From Streptomyces sp. Edi2 (GTDB lineage: Bacteria > Actinomycetota > Actinomycetes > Streptomycetales > Streptomycetaceae), in NCBI RefSeq assembly GCF_040253635.1, contig NZ_JBEJGX010000003.1:1178001-1242000 (forward strand): a stretch of 64,000 nucleotides of DNA. Reading direction: 5' to 3'. Of this stretch, positions 62,338 to 64,000 are shown piece by piece. Each line of letters opens with the position of its first letter. Within the stretch, counting starts at the first letter, position 1. The position numbers and the translations under genes were made by a program. Under the pieces are notes generated by a model that had not been told where the DNA came from, did no database searches, and worked only from the letters and a program-made list of their open reading frames with translations.

Positions 62338-63306
62338 ATGCGTGTGCTTCCGGCCGCTCCTTCGATCGAAGGGCTCACCGCCGTCGTCACCGGCGGCTCG
62401 CGGGGGCTCGGGCTGCTCCTGGCCCGCCAACTGCTGCGGCGCGGCTGTGATGTGGTGCTGCTGGCCCGGGACGAGGCCGAACTCGGTCGGGCCGTCGGCA
62501 GGCTGGCCCAGTGGCGCGGCGGCACGGTGCGCCCAGTGGTGTGCGATGTGCGGGACCGGGCCGCGCTGCAGGACCGCCTCGCGGAGATCGCCAGGGCCCA
62601 CGACGGGCTGGACATCGTCATCGCCAACGCCGGCATCATCCAGGTCGGCCCGGCCGAAGCGCTCGGCCCGGACGGCTTCCAGGAGGCGATGGACTCCATC
62701 TTCCACGGCGCCCTGAACACCGCCCAAGCCGCACTCCCCCACCTCCGGCGCAGTCCGGCCGGCGGCAGGCTGGCGCTCATCGGATCCGTCGGGGGGCTGC
62801 TGGCGGTGCCGCACCTGCTGCCGTACTCCTGCGCCAAGTCGGCGGTGGCCGCGCTGGCCGAGGGGCTGCGCGCGGAGGAGGGCGCACACGGCGTCTCGGT
62901 GACCGCGGTCCACCCCGGCCTGATGCGCACCGGATCGCACCTCCATGCCCTCTTCGGCGGGGACCGGCGCCGGGAGTACGCCTGGTTCTCGGCACTGGCC
63001 GGGGCCCCGGTGCTGTCCATGAGCGCCGAACGGGCCGCGGAACGCATCGTCTCCGCGCTGCAGCGGCGCCGTCCCCGCATCGTGCTGACACCGGCCGCCA
63101 GGCTCGGTGCCAGGGCACACGGGCTGGCGCCGGTGACGACCACCCGGCTGGTGTCGGCGGTCGCCCGGGTGCTGCCCCGCGACGGCGCCCGCGGCACCGT
63201 CGACGGCTCGACGGTCGCGGCCGGGGAGCAGCCGCCGGCCCGGCGGCTGCGCAGTGTGCTCGGCGCCCTCAACGAACGGGCGGCCGACCGCTACAACCAG
63301 CGCTGA
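62338..63306 (+). CDS. SDR-family oxidoreductase
   Basis: A 322-residue short-chain dehydrogenase. Cofactor motif TGGSRGLG at 18-25, NAG in IANAGII, S150, and YSCAK with Y163/K167. The 50-residue C-terminal extension (about 270-322) is basic and may contact the membrane; related proteins occur with gas-vesicle or stress genes. GAGGGAAGG precedes the ATG at 62338, 14 bp after the Rieske gene. Substrate unknown. Confidence 0.85.
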   Translation: MRVLPAAPSIEGLTAVVTGGSRGLGLLLARQLLRRGCDVVLLARDEAELGRAVGRLAQWRGGTVRPVVCDVRDRAALQDRLAEIARAHDGLDIVIANAGIIQVGPAEALGPDGFQEAMDSIFHGALNTAQAALPHLRRSPAGGRLALIGSVGGLLAVPHLLPYSCAKSAVAALAEGLRAEEGAHGVSVTAVHPGLMRTGSHLHALFGGDRRREYAWFSALAGAPVLSMSAERAAERIVSALQRRRPRIVLTPAARLGARAHGLAPVTTTRLVSAVARVLPRDGARGTVDGSTVAAGEQPPARRLRSVLGALNERAADRYNQR

Positions 63307-63379
63307 CCGCATCCGGTGCGACCGCGCAGTCCGTCCCCCGCCCACGATGGCGGTTACGGAAATCCAGGGGCGGGTGCGT

Positions 63380-63404
63380 GTTTTCGGGCGGAGTTGCCGG
63401 GCAC
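63380..63404 (+). promoter_or_regulatory. Possible sigma-B-type promoter for dps
   Basis: GTTT at 63380-63383 and GGGCAC at 63399-63404 are separated by 15 bp, close to the stress sigma consensus GTTT-N14-16-GGGTAC/T apart from C for T. It lies 52 bp before the dps start. Confidence 0.35.
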
Positions 63405-63410
63405 GCGGAT

Positions 63411-63443
63411 TTTCACCACAGGAAGACCCCACCTGTGGTGAAA
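63411..63443 (+). promoter_or_regulatory. 12-bp perfect inverted repeat in dps leader
   Basis: TTTCACCACAGG (63411-63422) and CCTGTGGTGAAA (63432-63443) are exact reverse complements around a 9-base spacer. The right arm ends in AAA that starts the AAAGGAG ribosome binding site (63441-63447). It can be an operator, or an RNA hairpin limiting ribosome access. Confidence 0.75.
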
Positions 63444-63455
63444 GGAGACTTCACC

Positions 63456-64000
63456 GTGCCAGCGAGCAATTCCCCCGAGTACACCGTTCCCGGCATGACG
63501 GAGGCCGAAGGCGGAGAGGTCATCGCGCGGCTGCGGCTCCGGCTGCATGCGCTCAATGACCTGGCACTCACCCTCAAGCATGTGCACTGGAATGTCGTGG
63601 GGCCGCATTTCATCGCCGTCCACGAAATGCTCGACCCGCAGGTCGAGGCCGTCCGCTCGATGGTCGACGCCACGGCCGAACGCATCGCCACGCTCGGCGG
63701 CTCCCCGACGGGTACGCCGGGCGCCCTGACCGCCGAGCGGACCTGGGAGGACTACTCCGTCGGACGGGCGCAGGCGATCGAGCACCTGGGAGCGCTGGAC
63801 GTCGTCTACTCGGGGGTCATCAAGGACCATCGCGAGGCGGTGGCCGCCACCGAGAAGACCGATCCGGTGACGCAGGACCTGCTGATCGAGCATCTGCGGT
63901 CGCTGGAACTGTTCCAGTGGTTCGTCCGGGCCCACCTGGAGAGCGCCGGCGGCAAGCTCAGCACCGGCTCCGACGACGGGGAGTTCGCGGCCGGCCGCGC
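63456..64000 (+). CDS. dps: Dps-family DNA-protecting ferritin (partial, runs off right edge)
   Basis: At least 181 residues of a Dps/ferritin-like protein starting at GTG 63456, with AAAGGAG eight bases upstream. Ferroxidase-site pattern KHVHWNVVGPHFIAVHEMLD is intact, with LELFQWFVRAHLE near the C-terminus. Dps dodecamers oxidise and store iron and coat DNA in stationary phase or stress. The C-terminus (last visible GEFAAGR) is cut by the window edge. Leader carries a strong inverted repeat and a possible stress promoter. Confidence 0.9.
   Translation, partial: MPASNSPEYTVPGMTEAEGGEVIARLRLRLHALNDLALTLKHVHWNVVGPHFIAVHEMLDPQVEAVRSMVDATAERIATLGGSPTGTPGALTAERTWEDYSVGRAQAIEHLGALDVVYSGVIKDHREAVAATEKTDPVTQDLLIEHLRSLELFQWFVRAHLESAGGKLSTGSDDGEFAAGR

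Overview
The window is very GC-rich, with G or C at nearly every third codon position, frequent GTG starts, tight ATGA and TGATG gene overlaps and a Fur/DmdR-type iron box. Together with a DUF397 gene, a gas-vesicle-like accessory pair, a LigD-polymerase/Ku pair and Dps, this points to a chromosomal segment of a Streptomyces or close relative. The species cannot be named from sequence alone. No rRNA, tRNA, CRISPR array, prophage or intact insertion sequence was found.

Region 1 (1 to 28.9 kb) is dominated by acyl-CoA catabolism. A divergent promoter drives an enoyl-CoA hydratase / tandem OB-fold (DUF35) / two thiolase-like proteins operon leftward and an acyl-CoA synthetase rightward. Further on are a PaaK-type phenylacetate-CoA ligase, a leftward nitronate monooxygenase and two more acyl-CoA synthetases, a CrtI-like oxidoreductase, an acyl-CoA dehydrogenase and an SDR. 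A 17-bp palindrome of the form TCTGA-N7-TCAGA sits at two of these promoters. The acyl-CoA dehydrogenase has a perfect KstR-type motif upstream, and paaK has a PaaR-like palindrome, so a regulated degradative pathway for a steroid-, terpenoid- or aryl-like acid is likely. Interspersed are a secreted chorismate mutase, hydrolases, VOC proteins, a GH27 alpha-galactosidase, a Ser/Thr kinase with TPRs and an FAD monooxygenase. Many intergenic gaps here hold unrelated short tandem repeats. A GNAT gene lies between 13-bp inverted repeats and may be a mobile cassette.

Region 2 (29.2 to 41.5 kb) is an iron-box-controlled siderophore locus: two FecCD permeases, an ATPase and a lipoprotein, then ATP-grasp / IucA-IucC / MFS exporter / IucA-IucC / PLP decarboxylase / HpcH-type aldolase. 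The order of the first five biosynthetic genes is that of pvsABCDE, the vibrioferrin genes, and the aldolase resembles citrate-making SbnG. A carboxylate siderophore related to vibrioferrin or staphyloferrin B is predicted.

Region 3 (41.6 to 50.1 kb) holds a ferredoxin reductase, a 1,428-residue single-chain assimilatory nitrate reductase fused to a CysJ-like flavoprotein, and a phosphoketolase carrying an in-frame palindromic repeat.

Region 4 (50.2 to 64 kb) looks like stress and maintenance functions: a CDF metal transporter, LigD polymerase, Ku with a lysine-rich tail, small membrane proteins, DUF2252, a TAP-like hydrolase, an acidic/lysine-rich protein with an SRPBCC partner (both resembling gas-vesicle accessory proteins), a DUF2231-Rieske protein, an SDR and Dps. 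The Dps leader contains a 12-bp perfect inverted repeat abutting its ribosome binding site. No transcription factor gene was recognised anywhere in the window, so the regulators for the operators described must lie elsewhere.
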